Positions 22,847-32,362 of a stretch of 64,000 bases of DNA are shown here, in pieces. Numbering within the stretch: position 1 is the first letter of the stretch; every line of letters starts with the position of its first letter. The notes under the pieces are model-generated. The model was not told the DNA's origin and did not search any database. It was given only the letters and a program-made list of their open reading frames with translations. Position numbers and translations under genes: made by a program. Source of the DNA: Candidatus Latescibacterota bacterium (GTDB taxonomy: Bacteria; Krumholzibacteriota; Krumholzibacteriia; LZORAL124-64-63); NCBI GenBank assembly GCA_030658975.1, contig JAUSBL010000122.1, positions 1 through 64,000 on the forward strand, given 5' to 3'.

Positions 22847-24334
22847 CTACCACCACGCGGCCTGGCGTCCCGACGCCCCGAGTTCCAGATTCACCACGGG
22901 TGCGGCCGTGCCTCCGGTCAGCCGCAGGCCGAGGGCGATGCGGCCGTCGTCGCCCTTCAGCAGGTCGGCGAACTGCGACATCGAGCCGAGATCGGGCCGG
23001 AAGCCGGCCGGCAACTTGACGACCAGGCCCAGGTCGAGCGGACCCGCCAGGCCGAGCCATCCCCGCCCGCGCCAGTCGGTGTCGGGTCCCTCGAGTTTCA
23101 GGTTCTCGGTCGCCAGCCGGCCATCGTGCAGCACCAGACTGCAGGTCAGGCTGCGGTAGCGGATGTCCTGCAGATCCTGGCGCTCGCCCAGGTAGGGGGC
23201 GATCCCGGTCAGCCAATCCCGCGCGTGCACGACGCCATCCCGTGCCGCGACGACGGCCTCGAGCGCGAGGTCTGCGGCCGCCGTCCCGGGCGGTCCGCCG
23301 GCGAAGCTGCCCCGGACCTCGGCGTCGGTCGTCCCTGCCACGTAGGCCGTCGCGTCCGGCGCGAGCACGCGCAGCAGTGCCGCGAGCACGACGTCCCCGC
23401 ATTTCGCCTCGAAGCTGTACTGCGGCGCGTCGCGGTCCAGATCGGCGAGGGTGAGGCGGCCGGTCACGCGGCCGTCGCCGATCCCGATCACGGCGTCGCG
23501 CACCTCGAGCCGGCCGGCCTGCAGGTCGGCCCGCGCGCGCACGGTCCAGGGGTCGGCGTTCCCGGCGAAGGTCACGGCCAGATCCGACACCTCGGCCTGT
23601 CCGGTCAGCCCAGGTGCGAGATCCCGGAACCGCAACGACGCCGGCAACGGCCACGGCCAGTCGAAGCGGCCCTCGGCGTCGACGTTCCCGCCCGCCAGAC
23701 CCGCGACGGGCGTGGCGCCCAGGACCGGACGGCGGGGCAGCGCCGCGAACAGGGTGCCCGTGTCGCACGAATCGAGGCGCCACTCCCCCTGCAGGCGTCC
23801 GGGACCCGGCCAGCCCGCCAGTTCGGCGTCGGCGGACACTTCGACCCCGTGCCAACCCGCCCGCTCCACGTTCACGCGCAGCAGGCCGGGCCCCGGAGCG
23901 ATCGTGGCCGCAGCGGCCTGCGCGACGGACGCCGCGCCGCCGTCCGCCGCGGTCCATTCCAGGCGCGGTTGAGCCAGCCGGACGTCGCGCAGGACGGCAC
24001 GCCGGCCCACCAGTTCGCGCCAGTCCGGGCGGGCGGTCACCGACTTCACGGTCAGCTTCCAGGCGGCGACCGAGGACGCGGTCACACCCAGTTCGTCGAG
24101 ATCGGCGCCGGAGCCGTGCGCCGCCACGCCGGTCAGCACGATCCGCGGCGTGGGCCACAGATCGACCCGCGCGTCGCCGACGGCCAGTTCGGCGCCCGAA
24201 CGCGCGCGCAGGTCGTCGAGCGCGGCCATGACGAAGCGGTCGACCGGCAGCAGGAAGCGCACGGCCAGCGTCAGCGCCAGCAGCAGCACCGCCACGACGA
24301 GCAGGACCGCGATCCAGCGACGCATCGGTTTCAC
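22847..24334 (-). CDS. AsmA family envelope protein
   Basis: 495 residues from a GTG at 24334 sharing four bases with the mnmA stop. An N-terminal membrane anchor ([19 protein letters not shown]) leads into [18 protein letters not shown] and the AsmA-type start of the periplasmic repeat ([20 protein letters not shown]). The long beta-rich body ends with the AsmA C-terminal pattern ([20 protein letters not shown]). AsmA-like proteins are linked to phospholipid transport and outer-membrane assembly. It is the last gene of the tonB-to-asmA run. Confidence 0.82.
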   Translation of the reverse strand: MKPMRRWIAVLLVVAVLLLALTLAVRFLLPVDRFVMAALDDLRARSGAELAVGDARVDLWPTPRIVLTGVAAHGSGADLDELGVTASSVAAWKLTVKSVTARPDWRELVGRRAVLRDVRLAQPRLEWTAADGGAASVAQAAAATIAPGPGLLRVNVERAGWHGVEVSADAELAGWPGPGRLQGEWRLDSCDTGTLFAALPRRPVLGATPVAGLAGGNVDAEGRFDWPWPLPASLRFRDLAPGLTGQAEVSDLAVTFAGNADPWTVRARADLQAGRLEVRDAVIGIGDGRVTGRLTLADLDRDAPQYSFEAKCGDVVLAALLRVLAPDATAYVAGTTDAEVRGSFAGGPPGTAAADLALEAVVAARDGVVHARDWLTGIAPYLGERQDLQDIRYRSLTCSLVLHDGRLATENLKLEGPDTDWRGRGWLGLAGPLDLGLVVKLPAGFRPDLGSMSQFADLLKGDDGRIALGLRLTGGTAAPVVNLELGASGRQAAWW

Positions 24335-25488
24335 GGCACGACCTCCCCTTGCGCCGGACCGGTGCCGACGATGCGTCCCCCGCCGCAGACGCGATCCCCA
24401 CGGTAGAGCACCAGGAACTGGCCCGGCGCCACGCCTTCGGCCGCGCCGTCCAGCTCGACCTCGAAACGCCCGCCGTCGCGGGTCCACGCCCGCACCGGCG
24501 CGCCCGCGTGCCGGTGCCGCAGCTGCACCGTCCACGGGCCGGGATCCGGGGGACCGCGGTCCGGCACGCCGGCCAGATCCGCGAAGCCGTCGCACCGCAC
24601 GCGCGCGACCCGCAGCGCGCTGCGCGGGCCCACCACCACGCGGTTGTGCGCCTGCTCGAGCGCGACGACGTACAGGGGCTCGGCGCCGGCGACGCCCAGT
24701 CCGCGCCGCTGCCCGACGGTGTAGTGCTCCAGACCGCGGTGGCGGCCCAGGACCCGGCCGTCCCGGTGGACGATCTCGCCGCCGGCGCCGGCGCCGCGGC
24801 CCTGGAACAGGAACGAGCGGTCGTCGTCCGGCACGAAGCAGATCTCCTGGCTGTCCGGTCGGTCCGCCGCCTCGAGGCCGAGCGCGGCGGCGGCCGCGCG
24901 GACCGCGGTCTTGGTCGACCAGCCCAGCGGGAACACGCAGCGCTCCAGCACGTCGCGGTCCAGACGGTGCAGGAAGTAGGACTGGTCCTTGTCGGGATCG
25001 AGGGCGCGGTGGAGCCCGGGGCCGTCGGGGCCGGCCAGGACGCGGGCGTAGTGGCCTGTCGCCACGAAGTCGAGACCCAGCTCGTCGGCCAGATGCGTCA
25101 ACTGCGGGAAACGTACGGTGGAGTTGCAGCCCACGCAGGGATTCGGCGTGCGTCCGGCGAGGTACTCGTCCACGAAGGGTTCGATCACCCGGGCACGGAA
25201 CGACGGCTCCACGCCGCTCACCCAGTGCGGGACTCCCTGTGAAGCGGCGGCGCGGCGCGCGGCGTCGATGGCGTCCAGGGAGCAGCACGAGCGGTTGCCC
25301 TCGCCGCCGAAGGCGCCGTTGCTCGTGCAGAAGTTCTTCAGGGTGACCGCGTGGACCTCGCAGCCGAGGTGCTGCAGCAGGGCGAGGGCCACGCTGCTGT
25401 CCACGCCCCCGCTCAGGCCGAGCAGGACGCCGCCGCCGCGCGGCAGCGCGGCGCGCAGGGCGTCGGGGACGGGCAGGGGAAAACTCAT
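24331..25488 (-). CDS. mnmA: tRNA-specific 2-thiouridylase
   Basis: 385 residues. The PP-loop [10 protein letters not shown] is near residues 23-32. The catalytic cysteine pair is Cys118 in NPCVGC and Cys217 in [20 protein letters not shown] and [16 protein letters not shown] are family hallmarks, and the C-terminal beta-barrel ends with [18 protein letters not shown]. It adds sulfur to U34 of tRNAs for Lys, Glu and Gln. A cysteine-containing insert ([19 protein letters not shown]) lies after the first strand, as in one MnmA subgroup. Confidence 0.95.
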   Translation of the reverse strand: MSFPLPVPDALRAALPRGGGVLLGLSGGVDSSVALALLQHLGCEVHAVTLKNFCTSNGAFGGEGNRSCCSLDAIDAARRAAASQGVPHWVSGVEPSFRARVIEPFVDEYLAGRTPNPCVGCNSTVRFPQLTHLADELGLDFVATGHYARVLAGPDGPGLHRALDPDKDQSYFLHRLDRDVLERCVFPLGWSTKTAVRAAAAALGLEAADRPDSQEICFVPDDDRSFLFQGRGAGAGGEIVHRDGRVLGRHRGLEHYTVGQRRGLGVAGAEPLYVVALEQAHNRVVVGPRSALRVARVRCDGFADLAGVPDRGPPDPGPWTVQLRHRHAGAPVRAWTRDGGRFEVELDGAAEGVAPGQFLVLYRGDRVCGGGRIVGTGPAQGEVVP

Positions 25489-25519
25489 CGCGCTCCGGCG
25501 GGCCGGCGGGCGGACCAGG

Positions 25520-26308
25520 TCAGGAATGGGAGGGCTCCTGGAGCCCCGCGGGGACCTCGGTCTTCATCAGGTCCTGGATCACCTTGATGTTCTGGCGCGA
25601 GCGCTCGCCGATGTCGCCGTCGCGGTCGCTCTCGGCGGCGGCTTCCCACTCGCGGATGGCCTCGCGGTACATCTTCGACTCGGCGAACATGATCGCCAGG
25701 TTGTAGTGCGCCAGGGCGCTGCGGGGATTGACGGCCAGCACCGCGTTGAACTGCTCGATCGCCTCGGCGTACTGGTGCCGGCGGAAGTTCAGCGAACCGA
25801 GGTTGCAGCGGGCCTTCTCGTCGTCGGGTCTGAGCCTGATGGCGCGCTGGTAGCACTCGCGCGCCGAGGTCACCGCGTTGCGGGCGATGGCGTCGCGCCC
25901 TTCGGCCACGTCGTCCCAGACCAGGCCGGCGTTCACCAGCGGCTCGACGAACAGGCTGTCCAAGGCGGTGGCCCGCTGGAAGTAGACCAGCGCGGAATCG
26001 AGGGGGGCGTTGCGGCCGGTCGGCGAGTTCGCACCCGGTGCGGGGGCGTCCGGAGCGCTCGAGGCCTGGTAGGCCAGGTTGCCCAGCTCGTACCAGACGA
26101 TGGCGGGCGGAACCGAACCGTCGGCCAGCGCGCGGCGCAGGGCCGGCTCCTGCTGCTCGACGGGCAGTTCGCGGAACGGGGCCAGGGTCGTGTTCAACGG
26201 ATCGTCGGCGGGCTTGCCGCGGCAGCCGCCCGCGAGCAGGGCCGTGGAAGCGGCCAAAAGAACACCGTAAGTCAGGTGCCGGATTTCCGATCGGGTGCCG
26301 TGCCTCAA
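25520..26308 (-). CDS. TPR-repeat lipoprotein
   Basis: 262 residues from TTG 26308, preceded by AGGAGG at nine bases. The signal peptide ends in a lipobox LLAGGC. Tetratricopeptide repeats are visible: [39 protein letters not shown] with [28 protein letters not shown] with YNLAIMFAE, and [13 protein letters not shown]. It is probably anchored in the outer or inner membrane and acts as a protein-interaction scaffold. It sits between a barrel gene and mnmA; the substrate or partner is unknown. Confidence 0.82.
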   Translation of the reverse strand: MRHGTRSEIRHLTYGVLLAASTALLAGGCRGKPADDPLNTTLAPFRELPVEQQEPALRRALADGSVPPAIVWYELGNLAYQASSAPDAPAPGANSPTGRNAPLDSALVYFQRATALDSLFVEPLVNAGLVWDDVAEGRDAIARNAVTSARECYQRAIRLRPDDEKARCNLGSLNFRRHQYAEAIEQFNAVLAVNPRSALAHYNLAIMFAESKMYREAIREWEAAAESDRDGDIGERSRQNIKVIQDLMKTEVPAGLQEPSHS

Positions 26309-26360
26309 GACCGATCCCCTCCTGTTGGAACGAGCGCCCGCGCCGGCGCCTCCCATGATC

Positions 26361-27605
26361 CTACCACCATCGCTCGAGACCCGCCAGCGAGACCGTCAGG
26401 CGCCAGGTACGATCGGCCAGACCGTTGTCCTGCCGCTCTCCGGTCCAGCCGTACGACAGCGCCACGTCCAGGTGCCCGCTCTGATCGCGGAACGTCAGGC
26501 CCGTACCGGCCGCGATCCTGGTCTCCAGCACGTCGGAACCGCCGACCCGGTACGGCCAGCGCTGGCGCATGACTCCCAGCCGCAGGGGCAGGTTGCGCCA
26601 GCCGCCGTGACGGCGCCACTGCTCGACGCGCTCCACGCCCGCGCTCCAGCGCCAGGCATCGACCATCTCGGCCGCCCAGGCGTCGTTGCCCTCGAAGCCG
26701 CCGAAGGGCTGGGACTCGTATTCGAACCCGGCGCGCCAGCGGCCGCGCACGGGCGTCTGGGCGCCCAGGCTCCAGGTCGCCGGCAGCCGGACTTCGTACA
26801 GCTGGGTCCGCGTGCCCGGCAGACCCAGCATGTCCCGGGTGCGGGTCATGTCCCAGCCGTGACCCGGGGTGACCGAGGCTCCGACACGCAGCTGCCGCCA
26901 CGGCGAGGCCTGGACCGACCACGTCGTCGACAAGCCGCTGATGTCGTCGGTGAGGACCTCCGAGATGGCGACGTAGGGCGAGTCGCCGGTGCCGTCCGGC
27001 GTCCCGATGTCGTCGCGCAGGCGCTCCCGGACGACGCCGCGCACCAGGTTCAGCGTCGCGCCGAACGAGAGCCGGTCGTTCACGCGGTACGCCCCGCCGA
27101 GCGGCACCTCGAACTGCGTGCCCTCGCGCACCAGCGTCTCGGTCCCGTGGAAGATCACGGGATCGCCCAGCGGGTCGGCGGGATCGGGCAACAGCGTCTC
27201 CAGCGGGGTCACCGTCGTGTACTGCGTGCCGCGCAGGGCGCGGAACCCGGCCGTGACGACGGCACGGCCGCCGTCCAGGGGCAGGCCGAGGCGCACGCTC
27301 GGCGTGGCGACGCGGCTGGAGTTGCGGCTGGACGTCGCTGTTTCGCTGGCGGTCAGCGCGGCGAAACCGCAGACCGAGATGGCGACGTGGCGCAGGCCCG
27401 GCAGCCCGGCGACGTTGTGGAACGACGGCGACAGCGTGTCGCTCTCGGCGACGCCCCAGCCGCCGCGGCCCTCGATGCGGGCGTCGCTGACGCGGAGGTC
27501 CTGGCCGATGTTCGTCTGGGCGAAGGGGCTCTGGGCCGGCGCCGCCGCGGCGCCCAGCAGCAGGCTCAGGGCGGCGACAGCCGCGACGCGCGCGCAGGCG
27601 CTCAT
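26361..27605 (-). CDS. Predicted outer-membrane beta-barrel protein
   Basis: 414 residues from ATG 27605, overlapping the upstream lipoprotein stop by four bases. A signal peptide ends near AAAAPAQSPFAQ. The mature region is rich in alternating strands (SVRLGLPLDGGRAVVTAGFR, FGATLNLVRGVVRERLRDD, TWSLGAQTPVRGRWRAGFEY) and ends in aromatic residues (LTVSLAGLERWW), as expected of a barrel. It vaguely resembles FadL/PorV-like proteins, but I cannot assign a family. Coupling to a lipoprotein and TonB-ExbBD genes upstream suggests an outer-membrane uptake or assembly role. Confidence 0.7.
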   Translation of the reverse strand: MSACARVAAVAALSLLLGAAAAPAQSPFAQTNIGQDLRVSDARIEGRGGWGVAESDTLSPSFHNVAGLPGLRHVAISVCGFAALTASETATSSRNSSRVATPSVRLGLPLDGGRAVVTAGFRALRGTQYTTVTPLETLLPDPADPLGDPVIFHGTETLVREGTQFEVPLGGAYRVNDRLSFGATLNLVRGVVRERLRDDIGTPDGTGDSPYVAISEVLTDDISGLSTTWSVQASPWRQLRVGASVTPGHGWDMTRTRDMLGLPGTRTQLYEVRLPATWSLGAQTPVRGRWRAGFEYESQPFGGFEGNDAWAAEMVDAWRWSAGVERVEQWRRHGGWRNLPLRLGVMRQRWPYRVGGSDVLETRIAAGTGLTFRDQSGHLDVALSYGWTGERQDNGLADRTWRLTVSLAGLERWW

Positions 27606-28960
27606 AACCCACCTCCGCTGAACGGCGTGAACGTGATCTCGAAGTGGGGCGGTTGCGCGGGGTGCGCCGTGCCCAGGAAGAGCATCCGGCCGAAGTAGAA
27701 GTCCGGCGTGTAGTTCCCGCTGACCCGGTACCCGCCGAAGTCCTCGCCGGCGGTCAGCAGCAGCACCGTGTCCGGCGCCAGGGCGCCGTTGAGCGCGCGC
27801 TGCATGGTGCCGGTGACGTCGAACCCGACCCAGGTCTCCTCGTCGAAAATCATCTGGCCGAGGTCGACCGCGAGGATGCCGGCCGATGTGACGGCGACCG
27901 CCTCGATCTCCTGGACCGTGACCGTGTCGCGGTCCGCCAGCAGGGACAGCGGGACTTCGTGCAGGACCAGCGACTCCACAGGGCCGAAGCTGTTCGCGTC
28001 GATGGCGAGCCGCAGGACGGCGCGGTTGATCAGGATGTCGTCCGGGAGGCCGTCGAGGTCGGGGAAGAAGTAGGGGTAGCGCCGCAGGTGCGTCTGGACC
28101 TCGAATCCGGCGGCGAGGCCGGAAGGCGGCGCCGCCAGCGCGTGGAAGGTCGAGACGTCGGCGACCGGCTCGAAAACGAACGCGGTGTCCAGTTCCGCAG
28201 CGGCGTCCCGGTACGCGACCGTCAGCACGGGGCCGACCGTCGTGCCGGCGCCCACCCGGTCGATCTCCTGGTAGCCCGACGACGTCATGTCGACGGCGGC
28301 GTAACCCACCAGTCCGGGCTGCGAGCCCGAGCCCTCCCGGATCAGCAGGCCGTTCATGCCGGCGGTCACCCACGACAGGAACTGCGCGACGGGCAGATCC
28401 AGGAACACCGAGGCGCCGGAACCCGTCTGCGAACCGATCTGCGCCTCGGTCGCCGGTTCGGGTCCGGGATAGAGGGCGGCGTCGAGCGGCGCCGCCAGCG
28501 TGTAGGTCTCGAACACCTTCTGCGGGTTCTGCGGCAACAGCGGGTGGACCTCGTCCAGCAGCGAGTCGGGAACCGCGGCGTATGCTTCGGTGCGGAACAG
28601 CCGCAGCTTCACGCTGGTGACGGTCGTCTCGTTCAGGACGGAACCCGCGGGCAGGCTGTCCGGCAGCGTGGTCACGTCGTAGCGGGCGAGGATCGACGAG
28701 GCCTCGGACCCCTGGACCCCGAAGTAGAGCAGCTCGTTGTGGTCGTAGGACCGCGATTCGTCCTTGACGGCCACTTGCCCGCTCACGGACATGGCCCCGA
28801 CGAACAGAGTCTGGGGAGTATTGAGCTGCAGCTCGCCCGGCAGGCCCGCGCCCACGGGGTTCGCCACGTCGCTCGTGCAGCCGGCCAGAACGGCGAGCAG
28901 GGCACAGGCGGCGGCAGCCGGGAGCCGCGGCTGCGGCGCCCGCGGTGTGGACTGGGACAT
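27602..28960 (-). CDS. Large exported lipoprotein of unknown function
   Basis: 452 residues from ATG 28960 with AAGGAGA upstream. The signal peptide is followed by the lipobox AVLAGC. The mature protein is beta-rich with two similar halves that each describe strand-rich modules (SVKLRLFRTEAYAAVPDSLL and RAVLRLAIDANSFGPVESLV), reminiscent of DNRLRE-type repeats in extracellular proteins. I do not recognise a catalytic motif. It is stop-start coupled with the barrel gene downstream and lies 71 bases after exbD, so the pair may form an outer-membrane complex. Confidence 0.7.
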   Translation of the reverse strand: MSQSTPRAPQPRLPAAAACALLAVLAGCTSDVANPVGAGLPGELQLNTPQTLFVGAMSVSGQVAVKDESRSYDHNELLYFGVQGSEASSILARYDVTTLPDSLPAGSVLNETTVTSVKLRLFRTEAYAAVPDSLLDEVHPLLPQNPQKVFETYTLAAPLDAALYPGPEPATEAQIGSQTGSGASVFLDLPVAQFLSWVTAGMNGLLIREGSGSQPGLVGYAAVDMTSSGYQEIDRVGAGTTVGPVLTVAYRDAAAELDTAFVFEPVADVSTFHALAAPPSGLAAGFEVQTHLRRYPYFFPDLDGLPDDILINRAVLRLAIDANSFGPVESLVLHEVPLSLLADRDTVTVQEIEAVAVTSAGILAVDLGQMIFDEETWVGFDVTGTMQRALNGALAPDTVLLLTAGEDFGGYRVSGNYTPDFYFGRMLFLGTAHPAQPPHFEITFTPFSGGGL

Positions 28961-29031
28961 GCGGTCTCCTTCGCTGGTCCGGGACGCCGGCACGGCGGGC
29001 CGGCGCATTCTAGGACGCGGGCCCGGGAGCG

Positions 29032-29460
29032 TCAAGGCGCGCTCCCGGGGACGGCGGCTTCGACGCGCGCGGACAGGCTCACGCGCGCGTAGCCGCTGTC
29101 CTTGATGAGGTCGATCAGGTGCACGACGCGCCCGTGTTGGCTGTTGGTGTCGGCGCGCAGGACGATGCGGTCGTCGCCGGACTCGGCCAGCCGCGCCCGC
29201 AGGGCCGCGACGAGCTCCGATTCGGCGATCGGCGCGCGGTCCAGGTACAGGGCCCCCTGCTCGGTCAGCGTGATCACCGACGGGCCCTCGTCGGCGGCGC
29301 GGGCGCTGGTCGAGCCCGGCAGATCGAGCTGGATGGACGGCTGCTGCTCCTTGAAGGTCGAGGTGACCATCACGAAGATCAGCATCAGGAACATGACGTC
29401 GATGAGCGAGGTCACGTTGATGATCGTGCGGCTGCTGCGGCGCTGCGGCGCGAACTGCAT
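29032..29460 (-). CDS. exbD: ExbD/TolR family energy-transducing protein
   Basis: 142 residues: short cytoplasmic N-terminus, one membrane helix (INVTSLIDVMFLMLIFVMVT) carrying the essential Asp, then a periplasmic domain with LDLPGSTSA and a TEQGALYLDRAPIAESELVA repeat typical of ExbD. It works with ExbB to use the proton gradient and power TonB. It starts 2 bases after the exbB stop. Confidence 0.93.
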   Translation of the reverse strand: MQFAPQRRSSRTIINVTSLIDVMFLMLIFVMVTSTFKEQQPSIQLDLPGSTSARAADEGPSVITLTEQGALYLDRAPIAESELVAALRARLAESGDDRIVLRADTNSQHGRVVHLIDLIKDSGYARVSLSARVEAAVPGSAP

Positions 29461-29462
29461 GG

Positions 29463-30095
29463 TCAGCTCCCGGCCCGCGCCACGCCGCGCAGGCGCCGTT
29501 CGCGCAGGGTGTCCAGGACCTGCGTGGCGTAACGTTCCAGATCGAAGATGATCGCGTCGGCGCGGCCCTGCAGCCAGTAGTAGCCCACCAGGGCGGGGAT
29601 GCCGATCATCAGACCGGCGGCCGTGGTGATCATGGCCTCGGAGATGCCGCCCGAGAGCATCGTGGCGTCGCCGAGCCCCACCGCCTTGACGTCCTCGAAG
29701 AGGCGGATCATGCCGGTGACCGTGCCCAGCAGCCCCAGCAGGGGCGCGACCGCGGCCACCACTTCCAGGATGTTGAGGTGGCGCGAGATGCGCACGGACT
29801 CCTGGCGGCCGGTCTCCTGCAGGACGTCGCGCACCACCGGCCAGTCATGGTCGGCGTGGTCGAGACCGGCGCCGACGACCGTGGCGAAGGGCCCGGGGTT
29901 GCGGGCCAGGATGGCGCGGGCCACGGCGAAGTCGTCCGCGGCGTGCAGCGTCGCGACCGCGCCGGCGACCTCCGGCAGCAGGATCCGGCTGCGCCGCAGC
30001 GCGTACAGCCGCTCGAGGAACACCGTCAGCGCGATCACGGAGCACAGGCCGAGCGGGATCATCATGACGTTGCCGGCGCGGATCAGTTCCCACAT
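29463..30095 (-). CDS. exbB: ExbB/TolQ/MotA proton-channel family protein
   Basis: 210 residues with three membrane helices: one near residues 10-30 (MIPLGLCSVIALTVFLERLY) and two in the conserved domain. VVAAVAPLLGLLGTVTGMIR and GISEAMITTAAGLMIGIPAL are the signature halves of the family. It forms the pentameric channel around ExbD and energises TonB. It lies between tonB and exbD, same strand. Confidence 0.93.
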   Translation of the reverse strand: MWELIRAGNVMMIPLGLCSVIALTVFLERLYALRRSRILLPEVAGAVATLHAADDFAVARAILARNPGPFATVVGAGLDHADHDWPVVRDVLQETGRQESVRISRHLNILEVVAAVAPLLGLLGTVTGMIRLFEDVKAVGLGDATMLSGGISEAMITTAAGLMIGIPALVGYYWLQGRADAIIFDLERYATQVLDTLRERRLRGVARAGS

Positions 30096-30143
30096 GTCCA
30101 GTCCATTCCTTCGGCGAAGTCGCGCAGGGGAGGTCCGCCGCGG

Positions 30144-31202
30144 TCAGCGGCGCGACCCGGCGGGTGGGAGTTCATCCTGCGCAGAATAATGGAGCTTCAC
30201 GGTCAAGACAAGCTCGGGGTCCGGGAAGTGCTCCGGCAGCGGTTTCAGCGGCGCCGTCGCGCGCAGGGCCGCCACGCTGGCCTGGTGCAGGGATTCGTGG
30301 CCCTGCTTGTCGACCACCTCCATGCCGCTGACGACGCCGTCGGGCTGCACCACGAGTTTGACGATCGTCCAGCCGTCGATGACGCCGAGGTGGTAGGCGT
30401 AGGGCGGGATCCAGTTGGGCAGGAAGGCCCGCTTGAACGATTCCAGCCACGGCGCGAAGTCCCACTCGACGGTGCTGAGCTGAAAGTCCCCGAACTGGAT
30501 CAGGTTCCCGGCGACGGGGCTGAAGGCGTCCTGCTCGTACTCGAAGCCGCGGTCGCCCGGATCGCCGCGGCGGTCGTCCAGCACCGACACCGCCCCGGTC
30601 ACCGGCACCTCGACGAGATCCGGAGTCGCGGGCCGCTCGCCCTCCCCCCGGCGGGGCTGCTGCGTCCGGTCGGACTCGCCGCCGCTGGCCGTGGCGCCGT
30701 CGGGCGTCGGCGGCAGATCGCGCCCCCTCTGCACCTGCTCACCCTCGGCGTCGCGGTCGCCGTCGGGCCGGCCGCCGCCGCCCTCGGGCGTCGCCAGGAC
30801 GCGCGCATCGGCGGGCTGGCCTCCCCCCGCGTCGGGCAGGATCGCCACCTGGGGGAACTCCCCGGTGCGGTCCGCGCGCGGCGACGATTCCGGCTCCCCG
30901 CCGGCGATCCGGTCCGCGGCACGGCTGTCGCGCAGCGCCAGGAAGTCGGGCACCGCCGGCGGCTCCTCGGCCTGCTGGCGCTCCGGCACGCTCGTGTACG
31001 CCGTGGGCAGCGTGACGGCGGGCAGCGCCGGGACGGCCGGCTCGGACTCCAGCACCACCTCGACGGTCTGCTCGCGGGCGGCGACCACTTCCTTTTCGCT
31101 CAGGGGGCGGAACAGGTCGAGATCCCAGGTGACGATCAGCAGCAGCACGTGCAGCGCCAGCGCGGCCAGGAAGGCCAGGAGGGTGGAGCGGCGCTCTTGC
31201 AC
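30144..31202 (-). CDS. tonB: TonB-like energy transducer
   Basis: 352 residues from a GTG at 31202. An N-terminal membrane anchor (LLAFLAALALHVLLLIVTW) is followed by a long low-complexity periplasmic linker rich in Arg, Asp, Glu, Pro and Gly. The C-terminal TonB fold (YHLGVIDGWTIVKLVVQPDG, VVDKQGHESLHQASVAALRA, FPDPELVLTVKLHYS) lies at about residues 250-340. The linker is longer than in E. coli. It should transmit ExbBD energy to outer-membrane receptors; none with a clear TonB box is in this window. It is first in a run reaching asmA. Confidence 0.85.
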   Translation of the reverse strand: MQERRSTLLAFLAALALHVLLLIVTWDLDLFRPLSEKEVVAAREQTVEVVLESEPAVPALPAVTLPTAYTSVPERQQAEEPPAVPDFLALRDSRAADRIAGGEPESSPRADRTGEFPQVAILPDAGGGQPADARVLATPEGGGGRPDGDRDAEGEQVQRGRDLPPTPDGATASGGESDRTQQPRRGEGERPATPDLVEVPVTGAVSVLDDRRGDPGDRGFEYEQDAFSPVAGNLIQFGDFQLSTVEWDFAPWLESFKRAFLPNWIPPYAYHLGVIDGWTIVKLVVQPDGVVSGMEVVDKQGHESLHQASVAALRATAPLKPLPEHFPDPELVLTVKLHYSAQDELPPAGSRR

Positions 31203-31285
31203 GGTTCTCCTTGACGTCGCCGTATGCGGTGAGGATCGTGGGTTGCAACGAAACAGACCGCGCCCATCCCGCCGAAGGGCCTACC

Positions 31286-32296
31286 ATGCACCGACCCGGT
31301 CCACAAGACAACCATCCAGAGGCAGCCGGGCGCATCGGCCTCGCGGTGGCGGCCCTGCTGCGCCGCCACCCCGAACGCTTCGAACCGGCCGTTCCGTTGA
31401 GTTCGCTCACGACCCTGCGCATCGGTGGTCCCGCGCTCGGCCTCGCCTGGCTGCGGAACAGCGAAGATGCGCGCCGGTTCCTGGAAAATGCCCGCGACGC
31501 GGAGATCCCCGCCGTCTGCCTGGGCGGCGGCAGCAACGTCCTGGCGGACGACCGCGGGTTCTGCGGGCTGGTGGGCGTCATGAGCGACGGGACCCTGGAG
31601 ATCCGCGGCGACACCGTCCGGGCGGGCGCGGGCATCTCTTTCGACGAGCTGGTCGTCGGGAGCCTGCGGGCCGGGTTGACGGGGCTCGAATTCGCTTCGG
31701 GCATCCCCGGCAGTCTGGGCGGAGCCCTGGTCGGCAACGCCGGCTGCTACGGGCACGAGATCGGCGAGTTCCTGCGCGAGGCCGTCGTGCTGAGGGAAGA
31801 CGGGCGCATCGAGACGGTCGGACCGGAGGCGTTCGCCTTCGCCTACCGTCACACCGCCTTCAAGGAACGTCGGGACCTCGTCCTGGAGGCCGTGCTGACG
31901 CTGGGGCGGGGCGACGTGGCCGCCGCCCTCGCCGAGCGCGCCGATCATCTGGCGTCGCGGCGCGCCAAGCACCCCGTCGACCTCCCCTGCGCCGGCAGCT
32001 GGTTCAAGAACCTGCCGCCCGCCGAACCGGGGGGGCGGCGGCAAGCCGCCGGGGCGCTGCTGGAGACCGTCGGGGCCAAGCGGCTGAGGATCGGCGACGC
32101 CGGCGTCTTCGCGGGCCACGCCAACATCATCGTCAATCTGGGCTGCGCCCGCAGCGACGACGTCCTGGCCCTGGCCGCGGCGATGAGGGCCGCCGTCCAG
32201 GAGAGATACGGCGTCCGTCTCGAGGCCGAAGTCCGTCACCTGGCCTGGCTTGCGGACCCCGGCCTCGCGGGGGATCCGTGGGCCTTTCGGGGTTGA
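31286..32296 (+). CDS. murB: UDP-N-acetylenolpyruvoylglucosamine reductase
   Basis: 336 residues from ATG 31286, chosen over an upstream GTG at 31211 because of GAAGGG spacing and sequence. FAD-binding segments are TTLRIGGPALGLAWLRNSED and VCLGGGSNVLADDRGF. The substrate region has LTGLEFASGIPGSLGGALVG with NAGCYGHEI, and a catalytic-type CAGSWFKNLPP follows. It reduces the enolpyruvyl group to make UDP-MurNAc for peptidoglycan. It is transcribed divergently from tonB across an 83-base gap. Other mur genes are not adjacent. Confidence 0.95.
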   Translation: MHRPGPQDNHPEAAGRIGLAVAALLRRHPERFEPAVPLSSLTTLRIGGPALGLAWLRNSEDARRFLENARDAEIPAVCLGGGSNVLADDRGFCGLVGVMSDGTLEIRGDTVRAGAGISFDELVVGSLRAGLTGLEFASGIPGSLGGALVGNAGCYGHEIGEFLREAVVLREDGRIETVGPEAFAFAYRHTAFKERRDLVLEAVLTLGRGDVAAALAERADHLASRRAKHPVDLPCAGSWFKNLPPAEPGGRRQAAGALLETVGAKRLRIGDAGVFAGHANIIVNLGCARSDDVLALAAAMRAAVQERYGVRLEAEVRHLAWLADPGLAGDPWAFRG

Positions 32297-32321
32297 CACC
32301 GGCCCGGCAAGATCCGACATT
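32293..32321 (+). promoter_or_regulatory. Possible promoter overlapping the murB stop
   Basis: TTGACA at 32293-32298 shares its TGA with the murB stop and is followed 17 bases later by a poor GACATT (32316-32321). It could drive the barrel gene that starts 42 bases further on. Confidence 0.4.
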
Positions 32322-32362
32322 CACATCCACGGGACCGCTTCGCAACGGGACAGGAGCTGACC

